DNA of 64,000 bases, from assembly GCF_001427225.1 (NCBI RefSeq), contig NZ_LMFH01000008.1:248001-312000 (forward strand), written 5' to 3'. The stretch comes from Lysobacter sp. Root494 (GTDB taxonomy: Bacteria > Pseudomonadota > Gammaproteobacteria > Xanthomonadales > Xanthomonadaceae). The notes under the pieces were generated by a model that had not been told where the DNA came from, made no database searches, and saw only the letters and a program-made list of their open reading frames with translations. Both the position numbers and the translations under genes were made by a program. Below are positions 17,443 to 25,955 of this stretch, one piece after another (the stretch's first letter is position 1; each line of letters opens with the position of its first letter).

Positions 17443-19505
17443 GCGTCCACCACGGTGGCGATGACGTTGCGGCCGCCCACGCGAAGGCCACGGGCGCGGA
17501 TTTCGGCCTCGTCCCCTTCCCACGTATGGAAGCTCGCCTGCGCGCTGCGATGGCATGCGAAACCGAACCCATCACTCGCCAGCAGACGCATTCCCCTCTG
17601 GCCGCAGGCATCAAGGAAGGCTGAATCAGCACCATGCCTGCGCCGGTTGGGGAACGGTACCGATTCCAGCACCCCGCGTCGTCCCGCCAGTGTGGCGCCG
17701 CACACGACGCCGCGTGGCCAGCCGGCTGGATAAAGCATGTGCGCAAACCGCTGCTTGCCCGGGTCCCAATACAGGGAATCGTCGCTTTCGAAAGCTGTGA
17801 ATACCAAAGGCTTTGCAACGATGTCGCAATCGACATGCGCGGCCATCAACATCAGGTCCGACAGGTAATCCGGACCGTAGTGATCGTCATCGTCCAGCTT
17901 GGCCCAGTATTCGCCCCGGGCCTGTGCGAAGGCGAGGTTCAAACAGTCACCGAGCCCCAGTTCGGAGGCCGCGTGCATCACGTGGATGCGGTGGACAAGC
18001 TGTCCCGCTTGGGGAAGGACGGTCGCTTGCCCGGGTTCTCCGTGGAGCACCACGATCAGTTCGCGCGCGGGGTAACGCTGCCGCATGAACATCGCGATAC
18101 ACGCCTCGATGCGCTCCGGTCGCCGGCTCACCAGCAGGCACGACACCTTTGCCGGAGACGAAAGCGGTAGCCCAAGGTCTGCGCGGATGCGGCGCAGCCG
18201 GATGGCGAGCGTATGGTCTTCCAGCACGGTCCGAATCGCGCGTTGCCGCCATGCTGCCGCGGCTATCGGGTCCGCCAGCAACCGGCGCAACTGCGCAGGC
18301 GTGTGACCCGCAACGGGCAGGTGAATCCCAGCTGGCCAAGCCACGCCTCGCTCGGCGACGCCAACCAATGCGCCCGATGCCGCCGCGCGCAGCATTTCAA
18401 GCTGAATGCGCCAGCGCGGTTTGCGCGCATCGACTGTGAACAGTTCGCCGCCGACGAGACGCGACAGCAGGGCCTTGTCGAACGTATCAATGACTCCGAC
18501 AATCTTGGCCTTGGTCGCCAGCGCCGAAGCTTTGGCTACACCGACATCCCAGTAGCTTTCGACCAGCCACGTGCCGGAATCGAATCCGGACGTGAGCGCC
18601 GGGCTCGTTTCCACGGCTCCCGCAAGGGCATCCACCAGCACCACGTCGGACAGCTTCGCCCCGATCTCGCTCATCGCCGGCGTGCGCGAAGGATTGTGGA
18701 GCTTTGGCTGCACCGCCGGGGGCAGCAAGGCGACACGGTCGGCACCAAGGTCCGCCCGCGCCACGGCGAGAACGTCATCGTCGATGGCGTACACGAGGTC
18801 GGCGTGGCGCGCCAACGCGCTTGCCTGCTGGTATTCGTCCACGGTCATCCGCAACCACGCGACGATCCTGATGCCCGCTTCGCGACAATGGGTCGCCAGG
18901 GCGGACATCCCCTGCCCGTCCGCCGCATGCAAGCGCCTGGACCATTCCGGCTGCAGGCCGTGGATATCGGTGTCCACGAGGAGGAAATCGATGGGTTGTG
19001 CCGACAGCTGGTCCATCCAGCGCTCTGGATCGAGCCTCACGACTGCCGTTTCGAAGGCGAGTTCGCGCGCCAGTTCTTCGCTGCCCACCAAGGCGAGGCA
19101 GCCACTGTCATCGGGGCAGAACTGCCAGCGCGACGGTGCGACCGAGGTTTCGTCGAATGTCGCGATTACCGGTTCGGGTAATACCCCCGCCATCGCCGGG
19201 TGGCAGTCCAACAGCCGGCAACTGGCATCGCTGCCAGAAAGAGGCAGGTCGCGACGCAGCAATTCGTCTGGAATGCCGGCGGGAACAGGTACCCGCCCCG
19301 GGGGTTCCGCTACGACGTGCCTCTTGCCGCGCAGGCGCTCGACGAGCCGGCGCAATGGGGCCGTCAGCCGCCATGAAGAGCTGGCTTCGATCCCGGCGAG
19401 ACGAGTCTTCAATTCCGATGTCGTCCGTCGCTCCTGCGCCAGTTCGTCTCGCAATCGCGCTCGCTCGGACCACGCCTGGTTGGAATTTTCGTCGTTCTGC
19501 CTCAC
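17439..19505 (-). CDS. Two-domain glycosyltransferase: GT-B-like domain followed by GT2 (GT-A)
   Basis: A 688-residue protein from a GTG at 19505 that overlaps the stop of the upstream GT4 gene (GTGA). Residues 10-60 form a coiled coil ending SSSWRLTAPLRRLVERLR, a motif common ahead of O-antigen transferases. Residues 100-440 look like a CgeB/GT-B-type unit (HADLVYAIDDDVLA, then a VALLPPAVQPKLHNPS donor-side segment). Residues 452-688 are a GT2 domain: VSCLLVSRRPERIEACI, the LGDCLNLAFAQARGEYWAKL block and DDDD at about 538-541. The order is the reverse of the 826-residue enzyme downstream. The 3' end overlaps the DUF6270-like gene by 4 bases. Confidence 0.85.
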   Translation of the reverse strand: MRQNDENSNQAWSERARLRDELAQERRTTSELKTRLAGIEASSSWRLTAPLRRLVERLRGKRHVVAEPPGRVPVPAGIPDELLRRDLPLSGSDASCRLLDCHPAMAGVLPEPVIATFDETSVAPSRWQFCPDDSGCLALVGSEELARELAFETAVVRLDPERWMDQLSAQPIDFLLVDTDIHGLQPEWSRRLHAADGQGMSALATHCREAGIRIVAWLRMTVDEYQQASALARHADLVYAIDDDVLAVARADLGADRVALLPPAVQPKLHNPSRTPAMSEIGAKLSDVVLVDALAGAVETSPALTSGFDSGTWLVESYWDVGVAKASALATKAKIVGVIDTFDKALLSRLVGGELFTVDARKPRWRIQLEMLRAAASGALVGVAERGVAWPAGIHLPVAGHTPAQLRRLLADPIAAAAWRQRAIRTVLEDHTLAIRLRRIRADLGLPLSSPAKVSCLLVSRRPERIEACIAMFMRQRYPARELIVVLHGEPGQATVLPQAGQLVHRIHVMHAASELGLGDCLNLAFAQARGEYWAKLDDDDHYGPDYLSDLMLMAAHVDCDIVAKPLVFTAFESDDSLYWDPGKQRFAHMLYPAGWPRGVVCGATLAGRRGVLESVPFPNRRRHGADSAFLDACGQRGMRLLASDGFGFACHRSAQASFHTWEGDEAEIRARGLRVGGRNVIATVVDA

Positions 19506-20806
19506 GCCGGTCCACCGCGTCCGATATCGGCCAGGAACCCGTGCAGTTGTCTGCCGATTCCCTGCCAACTGTATCGCTCGAGGCCATCCGTCTGCAGGTT
19601 GAACTCGTTGTCCAGCCGCCCCTGCCGCTTCAGCGCGGCGAGACTGGAGAGCGCCGACGCGATGGAGGGGGCGTGCTGCTGGCAGCGCCAACCGCATTTG
19701 CGCTCGGCCACGATCGCGGCACCGGCATCCGAAGGGTCGTCGCCCAGATGGAGGATCGGCCGGCGCGCGCCGAGGTATTCGAAGATCTTCCCTGGCAGGT
19801 GGATCGGGTCGTCGTTGGCGATATTGACAAGAACGTCTGCCGCACGCTGGGCCGCCACGGCCTCCTCATGTGGCAGGAAACCAAGCAGGCGCAGACGCTC
19901 CGGGTGACGCACCAACCACTGCTCGAGGGATTCAGGCCATCGGGACGTGGCGATATTCAGACGCACCGACGGGTCGCAAGCGAGCAACCCATCCAGCAGG
20001 GCTTCGGGGTTGCGGAAGCTGTATAGACTTCCGGTGAACAGCAACTCCAGGCGCTGCGGATCGAAGTCCACCGGGTTGCGCGCTTCCGTCGGCCGCGCGT
20101 CGTAGCCTTGGGTCAATACGCGCACGCGATCGCCCATAAGTCTGTGGCGATCGATTAGCACCGCACGCGCGCCAGCCGTCGTCACCGTCACGAGGTCGGC
20201 TTCCTTGCAGGTACGACGTTCGAGCCCTAGGGATTTGGCGCGCCATCGCTCCGGCGTATAGAACGACAACACCGGATCGCCGAGATCCGCCAGCCAGCGG
20301 AAGCCGCGAGCCTTGGCCAGCGCTCCCAACTGCAGCGTGGTGGCCGGCTCGTGCGAACTCACCACGACATCGGGCCGGAGCTCGTCCAGCAACTGGTGCA
20401 GGCGTCGGCTCGCGAAGGGACGCCATTCGCCGCGCAAATCAGGGAAACACACGTGCGCGGCGAACCGCTGAATGGATTCGACCAGTCTTCCTTTCCAGTT
20501 CAACCGGGCCGGCGCGGAGGTTGCGGCCACATGAGTACTGGAAGCGGATTCCGCAACATTCTTGCGAGAAGCTCGCTTGCGTTTGGCAAGCCACGCCACT
20601 CCGCCCACGACAAACCCGGGAAACACGCGGTGCACCTCGACGCCCGCGGGCACATGCGACCGCAGCATCGAGGTCGGCGGCGGATCAACGGTCAATACGT
20701 GCACGTCGACCCCTTGCTCCGCCAGCTCACGCGTCAGATACATCCATCGCAACGATTGGGGAGATGGGCTCGGGGGGAATTCATAGGCAATGACTAGTGC
20801 TCGCAC
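19502..20806 (-). CDS. GT4-family glycosyltransferase
   Basis: A 434-residue GT-B enzyme. The GTG at 20806 has a textbook AAGGAGG five bases upstream, so this start is preferred over an ATG 17 codons earlier. The N-domain has VIAYEFPPSPSPQSLRWMYLTREL, and the C-domain has LLFTGSLYSFRNPEALL, LGFLPHEEAVAAQRAADVLV and the donor-binding HLPGKIFEYLGARRPILHLG. It probably transfers a nucleotide-activated sugar to the growing lipid-linked chain at the inner face of the cytoplasmic membrane. It lies between the exporter ATPase and the fused transferase. Confidence 0.9.
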   Translation of the reverse strand: MRALVIAYEFPPSPSPQSLRWMYLTRELAEQGVDVHVLTVDPPPTSMLRSHVPAGVEVHRVFPGFVVGGVAWLAKRKRASRKNVAESASSTHVAATSAPARLNWKGRLVESIQRFAAHVCFPDLRGEWRPFASRRLHQLLDELRPDVVVSSHEPATTLQLGALAKARGFRWLADLGDPVLSFYTPERWRAKSLGLERRTCKEADLVTVTTAGARAVLIDRHRLMGDRVRVLTQGYDARPTEARNPVDFDPQRLELLFTGSLYSFRNPEALLDGLLACDPSVRLNIATSRWPESLEQWLVRHPERLRLLGFLPHEEAVAAQRAADVLVNIANDDPIHLPGKIFEYLGARRPILHLGDDPSDAGAAIVAERKCGWRCQQHAPSIASALSSLAALKRQGRLDNEFNLQTDGLERYSWQGIGRQLHGFLADIGRGGPA

Positions 20807-20876
20807 GCGCCCCTCCTTCGCGCAGGAGCCATCCCTTGGGAGGCGGGTGCAGCGCATGAAGCCGTGCGACGACCGC

Positions 20877-21638
20877 TCATGTGCCGTGCCGCTGATGCTT
20901 GGCCATCATGTCCTTGTATATCTTCAGGACACGATCGACGGTGCCGCGCCCCTTGAGCATGCCGCGATCGATCAGCAACGCGCGATTGCACGTGCGGCGG
21001 ATCAGGCTGACGCTGTGGGTAGCCATGATCACGATCTTGCTGCCACCGACGCGGTGCATCATGCGTTCGGTTGCCTTTTCGATGAATTCGGCATCGCCGG
21101 TACCGATCCATTCGTCCAGCAGCATGATGTCGTGCTGGGTCGACGTGGAGATCGCGAAACCCAGCCGCATGCGCTGTCCCGACGACAGCGTACGGAGGCG
21201 GTGATTGGCTTTTTCGCCGAGCTCGGCAAAATCCAGCACCGGGCCCACGAGGGCGCGCGCATCGCTCAGCGGTGCCCCCATGGCAGAGGCGCGCAACAGG
21301 ATGTTCTCCGCAACGGTCGCCTCGGGGTTGAAGCCCAGCGACATGTTCATCAGGGCGTGCCGCGTGCCCTCGACGTCGATGCAGCCGCGCGTGGGCTGAT
21401 AGGCGCCGGTGAGCAATTGCAGCAGCGTGGACTTGCCTGCGCCATTGCGTCCGATGATCGCGATTCGGTCGCCCTCGTTCGCTTCGAACGAGATGCCGTT
21501 GAGTAACGTGACGAACTCTCGCTTCGGCGCGGAGAAGGCGGCGCCATGTAGCGCGCCAAACCAGGTATGCATGTTCCGTTCGTTGTGGACGTAGAGAGGT
21601 ACGTCCAGCCCGAGGTTTTCAACTCTCAGATGTGCCAT
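20877..21638 (-). CDS. wzt: Polysaccharide ABC exporter, ATP-binding subunit
   Basis: A 253-residue ATPase: Walker A GRNGAGKST (about 63-71), signature TLSSGQRMRLGF, Walker B DIMLLDEW and switch ATHS. The N-terminal HNERNMHTWFGALHG insertion is typical of Wzt/TagH/KpsT-type exporters. It ends soon after the nucleotide-binding domain, so it lacks the C-terminal carbohydrate-binding domain of O9a-type Wzt; the partner that recognises finished chains, if any, must be elsewhere. It starts one base after the permease stop, so the two are coupled. Confidence 0.93.
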   Translation of the reverse strand: MAHLRVENLGLDVPLYVHNERNMHTWFGALHGAAFSAPKREFVTLLNGISFEANEGDRIAIIGRNGAGKSTLLQLLTGAYQPTRGCIDVEGTRHALMNMSLGFNPEATVAENILLRASAMGAPLSDARALVGPVLDFAELGEKANHRLRTLSSGQRMRLGFAISTSTQHDIMLLDEWIGTGDAEFIEKATERMMHRVGGSKIVIMATHSVSLIRRTCNRALLIDRGMLKGRGTVDRVLKIYKDMMAKHQRHGT

Positions 21639-21639
21639 G

Positions 21640-22467
21640 TCAGATCCAGATCGGCACGAACCTGGCGTAGCGGCGATACAGCAGGGCCGCGAGCACCGGC
21701 AGGGCGAACGTCATCACCGCCACATAGACGATCGTGATGGATGTCAGTGGCCGCCCGAGCATCGGGCCGCGCACCAGTTCGATCAGATGGAAGGCCGGAT
21801 TGGCGTGCATGAACATCGCCCGTGCGCTTCCGGGGGGAATGTGTTCCGGGTACCAGAGGATCGGCGTCAGCAGGAAACCGAAAATGAAGATGGTCGTGGT
21901 CAGCTCGTGCGTGTCTGGATACCGCGCGCCGACCAGTGCGAGCACCACGCCCAGGCTGAAAAGATTTACGAGGAATATCGGCAACGTGAGCAACAACGTG
22001 CCGAAGCCCATGAAACTGAATTCTGGCGACAGCGCAAAGGCAACCGACACGACCAACAGCGCCGCCAGGAAGTAGAGCGCCGCCTTCGACAGGCAACGCA
22101 GCACGTAGTCGGTGAATCGTGTGCGACCGTCCATGATGAAAGCGCGGTGCGACAGCATGACGCCAGAAGATTCGCTGATGACCTGCGTGATGAATCGCCA
22201 TAGGACATATCCCATGCCCATGTACGGCATGAATTCGAATGGATTGCGCGAAGACAGGCCCGAATAGAAATAACCAAGCAGGAATACGGTCATCGCTGGC
22301 GGGACGAACATCCAGAGCACGCCCAGCCGCGAACGGCGGTACTTCGTAATGAGATCCAGCCACGCGGCGAAAGACCAGAATTCCGGTCGGCGAAGGCTGT
22401 TGTGCACATCGGCCAGCAGCGACACTCCACCGGCGGGACGGGAGCCGTGGTGAACAATCTTTTTCAT
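21640..22467 (-). CDS. wzm: Polysaccharide ABC exporter, permease subunit
   Basis: A 275-residue membrane protein of the ABC-2 family with six hydrophobic segments: the amphipathic YRRSRLGVLW start, a GLSSRNPFEFMPYMGMGYVLWRF loop, and the later ILWYPEHIPP segment are typical of Wzm/KpsM/TagG. It moves an undecaprenyl-linked polysaccharide across the inner membrane with the ATPase encoded next. The ATG at 22467 lacks a good ribosome site; an in-frame GTG at 22497 would overlap the upstream gene's TGA by 4 bases (GTGA), as elsewhere in this cluster, and is a fair alternative. Confidence 0.92.
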   Translation of the reverse strand: MKKIVHHGSRPAGGVSLLADVHNSLRRPEFWSFAAWLDLITKYRRSRLGVLWMFVPPAMTVFLLGYFYSGLSSRNPFEFMPYMGMGYVLWRFITQVISESSGVMLSHRAFIMDGRTRFTDYVLRCLSKAALYFLAALLVVSVAFALSPEFSFMGFGTLLLTLPIFLVNLFSLGVVLALVGARYPDTHELTTTIFIFGFLLTPILWYPEHIPPGSARAMFMHANPAFHLIELVRGPMLGRPLTSITIVYVAVMTFALPVLAALLYRRYARFVPIWI

Positions 22468-22493
22468 CGGTGCATTCGTATCGATTGCGAAAG

Positions 22494-23666
22494 TCACCGG
22501 GCCAGCGCCTGCTCGAGGTCGGTGCGCAGGTCGACGACGTCTTCGACGCCCACACTGAGCCTGACCAGGTTGTCCGTGATGCCTAACGTTGCGCGGCGCT
22601 CTGCCGGCACCGATGCGTGCGTCATGATGGCCGGATGATTGACGAGGCTTTCCACACCGCCGAGCGACTCGGCCAGAGCGAATAACGACGTGCGCTCGCA
22701 CAGGCGCTTGGCCGCGTCGAGCCCGCCCCTGACTTGGATCGACACCATTCCACCGAAACCGTTCATCTGCCGCCGCGCAAGCGCTGCCTGCCCATGCGAT
22801 TTCAAGCCGGGGTAGATGACTTTCTCGATAGCTGGATGAGCTTCCAGCCATTCGGCCAGGGCCTGCGCATTCTCGCAATGCGCCTTCATGCGCAGGTGGA
22901 GTGTCTTTAACCCACGCAAGGCGAGGAAGCTATCGAATGGTCCCTGCACCCCGCCTACTGCGTTCTGCAGGAACGCCATCTGGTCGGCGAGCTCCGCATC
23001 ATCCCCGACAACGACCACACCGCCGACCATGTCGGAATGGCCGTTGAGGTACTTGGTCGCCGAATGCATGACCAGGTGCGCGCCGAGTTCCAGCGGCCGC
23101 TGCAGGACTGGCGAGCTGAACGTGTTGTCCACGGCCACGATCAGGCCGCGCTTGCGTGCGATCGCGGAGATCTGTTCGATGTCGACGAGCTTGAGCAAGG
23201 GGTTCGTCGGAGTTTCGATCCAGACCAGCCTGGTGTTCGGACGGATCGCGGCTTCGAATGCCGCGGCGTCGCTCAGGTCGACCCAACTGAAGTCGAGGCC
23301 AGCCGAACGGCGGCGCACGCGTTCGAACAGGCGGTAGGTGCCGCCGTATACGTCATCCATCGCGATGACGTGGCTGCCACTGTCGAGCAGTTCGAGCACT
23401 GTCGAGGTCGCGGCCATGCCGGATGCGAACGCGTATCCACGCGAGCCGCCTTCGAGTGCCGCAACACAGCGTTCGTAGGCAAAGCGTGTCGGATTGTGGC
23501 TGCGCGAGTATTCGAAGCCTTGGTGCTCGCCGGGACTACGCTGCGCGTAGGTCGACGTCGCGTAAATGGGGGGCATGACCGCGCCGGTGCTCGGGTCGGG
23601 GGATTGCCCGCCGTGGATCGCGAGCGTGCCCAGGCCGGGTTTGCGATCCTTATCGTGTTCGGTCAT
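22494..23666 (-). CDS. metB: Cystathionine gamma-synthase/gamma-lyase family PLP enzyme
   Basis: A 390-residue Cys/Met-metabolism PLP enzyme. Visible blocks are GLGTLAIHGGQ, MPPIYATSTYAQ, EYSRSHNPTR, FASGMAATS, the PLP-lysine segment HSATKYLNGHSDMVGG and SLGGVESLVNHPAIMTHAS. The ATG at 23666 has GGAAG six bases upstream. It either joins O-succinylhomoserine to cysteine or cleaves cystathionine; the adjacent cystathionine beta-synthase gene, 78 bases upstream on the same strand, favours a gamma-lyase-like role in reverse transsulfuration, but sequence alone does not separate the two. Its stop overlaps a possible GTG start of wzm. Confidence 0.9.
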   Translation of the reverse strand: MTEHDKDRKPGLGTLAIHGGQSPDPSTGAVMPPIYATSTYAQRSPGEHQGFEYSRSHNPTRFAYERCVAALEGGSRGYAFASGMAATSTVLELLDSGSHVIAMDDVYGGTYRLFERVRRRSAGLDFSWVDLSDAAAFEAAIRPNTRLVWIETPTNPLLKLVDIEQISAIARKRGLIVAVDNTFSSPVLQRPLELGAHLVMHSATKYLNGHSDMVGGVVVVGDDAELADQMAFLQNAVGGVQGPFDSFLALRGLKTLHLRMKAHCENAQALAEWLEAHPAIEKVIYPGLKSHGQAALARRQMNGFGGMVSIQVRGGLDAAKRLCERTSLFALAESLGGVESLVNHPAIMTHASVPAERRATLGITDNLVRLSVGVEDVVDLRTDLEQALAR

Positions 23667-23744
23667 TTCGCACTTCCATTCTGGCTGCCGGGCGGCCGCG
23701 GATTCTAGCACTCCGCTTGCGCTTAAGCCCGTAATTTCAGGGAT

Positions 23745-25121
23745 TTACTGGACGCGTCGGCGGAGATAGTTCAGCAAGTCGATGCGGGTGATCAGGCCGA
23801 CGAACTTCTCGCCATCCATCACGATGGCGACATGCCCGCGGTCGAAGACCGGAAGCAGCGACTCGATCGGTGAAGTCACGTCCAGCTTGTCCAGCTTGCT
23901 CACCATCGCGGTGGACACCGGATCGCGGAAGCGGGACTCGTCGCCGTACACATGCAGCAGGACGTCGCTCTCGTCGACGATGCCGACGATGTTGTCGCCT
24001 TCCATCACCGGCAGCTGGCTTACGTCGTAGAGCTTCATGCGCTGCCACGCGGTGATCAGCAGGTCGGTGGGCGCAACGACGATCGTGTCGCGCTTGGAGT
24101 ACGGGCGTGTGATCAGGTCGCGCAGGTCGCCGCTCGGTTCGCGCTCGAGGAAGCCGTTGTCCAGCATCCAGTAGTCGTTGTACATCTTCGAGATGTACTT
24201 GTTGCCGGTATCCGGAACGAGGGTCAGCACCTTCTTCGGCGTCGTCTGTTCGCGGCAGTACTTCAGCGCGGCGGCGAGCAGCGTGCCCGTCGAAGAACCA
24301 CCCAGAATCCCCTCCTTTTCCAGCAGTTCGCGCGCGGTGAGGAAGCTTTCCTTGTCACTGATCGCGTAGGCCTTCTTCACGCGGGTGAAGTCGGAAATCG
24401 GCGGCAGGAAGTCCTCGCCGATGCCCTCGACCATCCAGCTCGCGGACTTGTCGCTGAGCGTGCCGCGGTTGATGTATTCCTCGAGGATCGAGCCGACCGG
24501 GTCGGCCAGGATCAGTTCCGTATGCGGCGACTTGGCGGCGAAGCAGCGGGAAAGGCCGGTCATCGTGCCCGAGCTGCCGCAACCGAAGACGATCGCGTCG
24601 ACGCCACCGACTTCCACCATCTGCTCGAGGATTTCCGGACCGGTGCCCTGCTCGTGCGCAGCGGGATTGTCGGGATTGCCGAACTGGTTGATGAAGTAGG
24701 CGCCCGGCGTTTCGCGGGCGATCCGTTCGGCCATGTCCTGGTAGTAGTCGGGATGACCCTTGGCCACGTCCGAGCGGGTGAGCACGACCTGCGCACCCAT
24801 CGCCTTGAGGTTGAAGATCTTCTCGCGGCTCATCTTGTCGGGCACGACGAGGATCAGCTTGTAGCCCTTCTGCTGGGCGACCAGAGCCAGTCCGATGCCG
24901 GTGTTGCCGGCGGTGCCCTCGACGAGGGTGTCGCCGGGCCTGATCTTCCCGGTCTGTTCCGCGGCTTCGATCATCGACAGGCCGATGCGGTCCTTGATCG
25001 AACCGCCGGGATTCTGCGATTCCAGCTTGAAGTAGAGCTCGCACGGGCCCGTGTCGAGGCGGCGGGCTTTCACGATCGGCGTGCGGCCGATTAGTTCGAG
25101 TACGGAAGCGTGGATGGGCAT
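23745..25121 (-). CDS. Cystathionine beta-synthase
   Basis: A 458-residue enzyme of the usual bacterial CBS length. The PLP lysine lies in NPGGSIKDRIG; TAGNTGIG, a GCGSSGTMTG phosphate loop and GGSSTGTLLAAALKY follow. Residues from about 340 on form two CBS motifs (a DLLITAWQRMKLYDVSQLPVMEG repeat and a second ending VGLITRIDLLNYL), which can bind adenosyl ligands. It condenses homocysteine with serine to cystathionine. The ATG at 25121 matches the conserved N-terminus MPIHASVLELIGRTP. The gene downstream encodes its transsulfuration partner. Confidence 0.95.
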   Translation of the reverse strand: MPIHASVLELIGRTPIVKARRLDTGPCELYFKLESQNPGGSIKDRIGLSMIEAAEQTGKIRPGDTLVEGTAGNTGIGLALVAQQKGYKLILVVPDKMSREKIFNLKAMGAQVVLTRSDVAKGHPDYYQDMAERIARETPGAYFINQFGNPDNPAAHEQGTGPEILEQMVEVGGVDAIVFGCGSSGTMTGLSRCFAAKSPHTELILADPVGSILEEYINRGTLSDKSASWMVEGIGEDFLPPISDFTRVKKAYAISDKESFLTARELLEKEGILGGSSTGTLLAAALKYCREQTTPKKVLTLVPDTGNKYISKMYNDYWMLDNGFLEREPSGDLRDLITRPYSKRDTIVVAPTDLLITAWQRMKLYDVSQLPVMEGDNIVGIVDESDVLLHVYGDESRFRDPVSTAMVSKLDKLDVTSPIESLLPVFDRGHVAIVMDGEKFVGLITRIDLLNYLRRRVQ

Positions 25122-25225
25122 GGGAATCCTGCGGCCGCGGACTGCGCGGGGACCCCCGGATTCTAGCGGGCGCTCGCTGCCGGGCGGAGTCTTGACGGCC
25201 GCGCATCGGCCTGCCGTGGTTTCAC

Positions 25226-25268
25226 CGCGGGCGGTGGCGATCCGACGAGGAAGGCGCCACCGCCCGCG
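25226..25268 (-). other. Long perfect hairpin upstream of the cystathionine beta-synthase gene
   Basis: Two 14-base arms (25226-25239 and 25255-25268) pair perfectly with a 15-base loop, in the 241-base gap between the DUF465 gene and the CBS gene. Neither side has a T-run, so it is not an intrinsic terminator. It would lie in the 5' leader of the CBS transcript or in the intercistronic part of a longer mRNA. Confidence 0.55.
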
Positions 25269-25362
25269 ATGCAAAGACGGGGTTTTCCATCGGCCGGCAA
25301 CCCGGCCGCTGCGCCCAGCGGCTATCAGGCCTGCCGGGCGACTTCATGGCGACGATGCGTCG

Positions 25363-25581
25363 TCAATGGTGTCCGGCGTCGTACAGACGGACCAGGCGAT
25401 CCTTCGCAGCAAGCTTTTCCCGCTTCATCTGGGCGAGGGTGATGTCGTCGATCGGCAGTACGCCGAGTTCGGCATCCATCACCTTCTTGTCCAGGTCGCG
25501 GTGGCGCTGATAGAGCTGCTTGAACTCCGGGTTGGAACGCATCAGCGCGTCGATTTCCTGCTGCGGCTGTTCTTCGAACAT
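25363..25581 (-). CDS. DUF465 (YdcH-like) small protein
   Basis: A 72-residue, mostly helical charged protein: FEEQPQQEIDALMRSNPEFKQLYQRH then LDKKVMDAE and a final LKR-like KREKLAAKDRL helix. This is the DUF465/YdcH pattern, a short coiled coil of unknown function found across proteobacteria. The ATG at 25581 follows AAGGAGG at a four-base spacing, one of the best ribosome sites in the window; a longer in-frame reading upstream runs across a terminator hairpin and is rejected. It is preceded by a multi-hairpin leader. Confidence 0.85.
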   Translation of the reverse strand: MFEEQPQQEIDALMRSNPEFKQLYQRHRDLDKKVMDAELGVLPIDDITLAQMKREKLAAKDRLVRLYDAGHH

Positions 25582-25663
25582 GGTGCCTCCTTCAACGGTT
25601 GCCTGTTGCGATGGGTGCCTGTTGCGATTGCCGGCCCAATGGCGCGGCGCCGAGGATCCCGAA

Positions 25664-25696
25664 GCAAAAACGCCCCGACCGTGAGGCCGAGGCGTT
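25664..25696 (-). terminator. Intrinsic terminator upstream of the DUF465 gene
   Basis: On the - strand, AACGCC pairs with GGCGTT around a partly mismatched inner stem and is followed by five T. It lies about 80 bases before the DUF465 start codon, so it either ends a small RNA made in the gap or acts as an attenuator for the DUF465 gene. Confidence 0.7.
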
Positions 25697-25848
25697 GCGT
25701 CGGTTGATTGCGGGAGTCCCGAGCGAATGATCAGCGGACCTGCTTCGCGCAGGTCCGCCGCGACCTGTCTTGTGGCGGCGGGATCCTGCGAAAGGGGCGT
25801 CTGCGTCATGGGCCGGACTCTCGACCAAGCGGGAATGGGGCCGCTTGG
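25697..25848 (-). promoter_or_regulatory. Multi-hairpin leader or small RNA between the OmpA-like gene and DUF465 gene
   Basis: The 374-base gap 25582-25955 holds no convincing gene. On the - strand it contains, in order: an 8-bp stem (25841-25848 with 25825-25832), a 7-bp stem (25775-25781 with 25755-25761), an 8-bp stem with a five-base loop (25749-25756 with 25736-25743), and then the terminator at 25664-25696. Segment 25750-25755 can pair with either 25762-25767 or the 25738-25743 side, so two structures compete, as in attenuators. The remainder (25849-25955) shows nothing definite apart from a weak TTGCCG...TAGCGT promoter-like pair. No RNA family is recognised. Confidence 0.45.
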
Positions 25849-25955
25849 ATATTTGACGCTACTCCTCCGTTCCGGGCTCGGCAAGCGGCTGCGGACGAAA
25901 GGTGCGAAAGCGTGAACGCAGTCCGCTGAAGCGCTTAAATAGTTGATCGGCAATA

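Noticed and set aside
25582-25953. N-terminal extension of the DUF465 frame, or a leader peptide in it
   Set aside because: It crosses an intrinsic terminator and lacks runs of one amino-acid codon, so it fits neither a protein nor a classical leader peptide.
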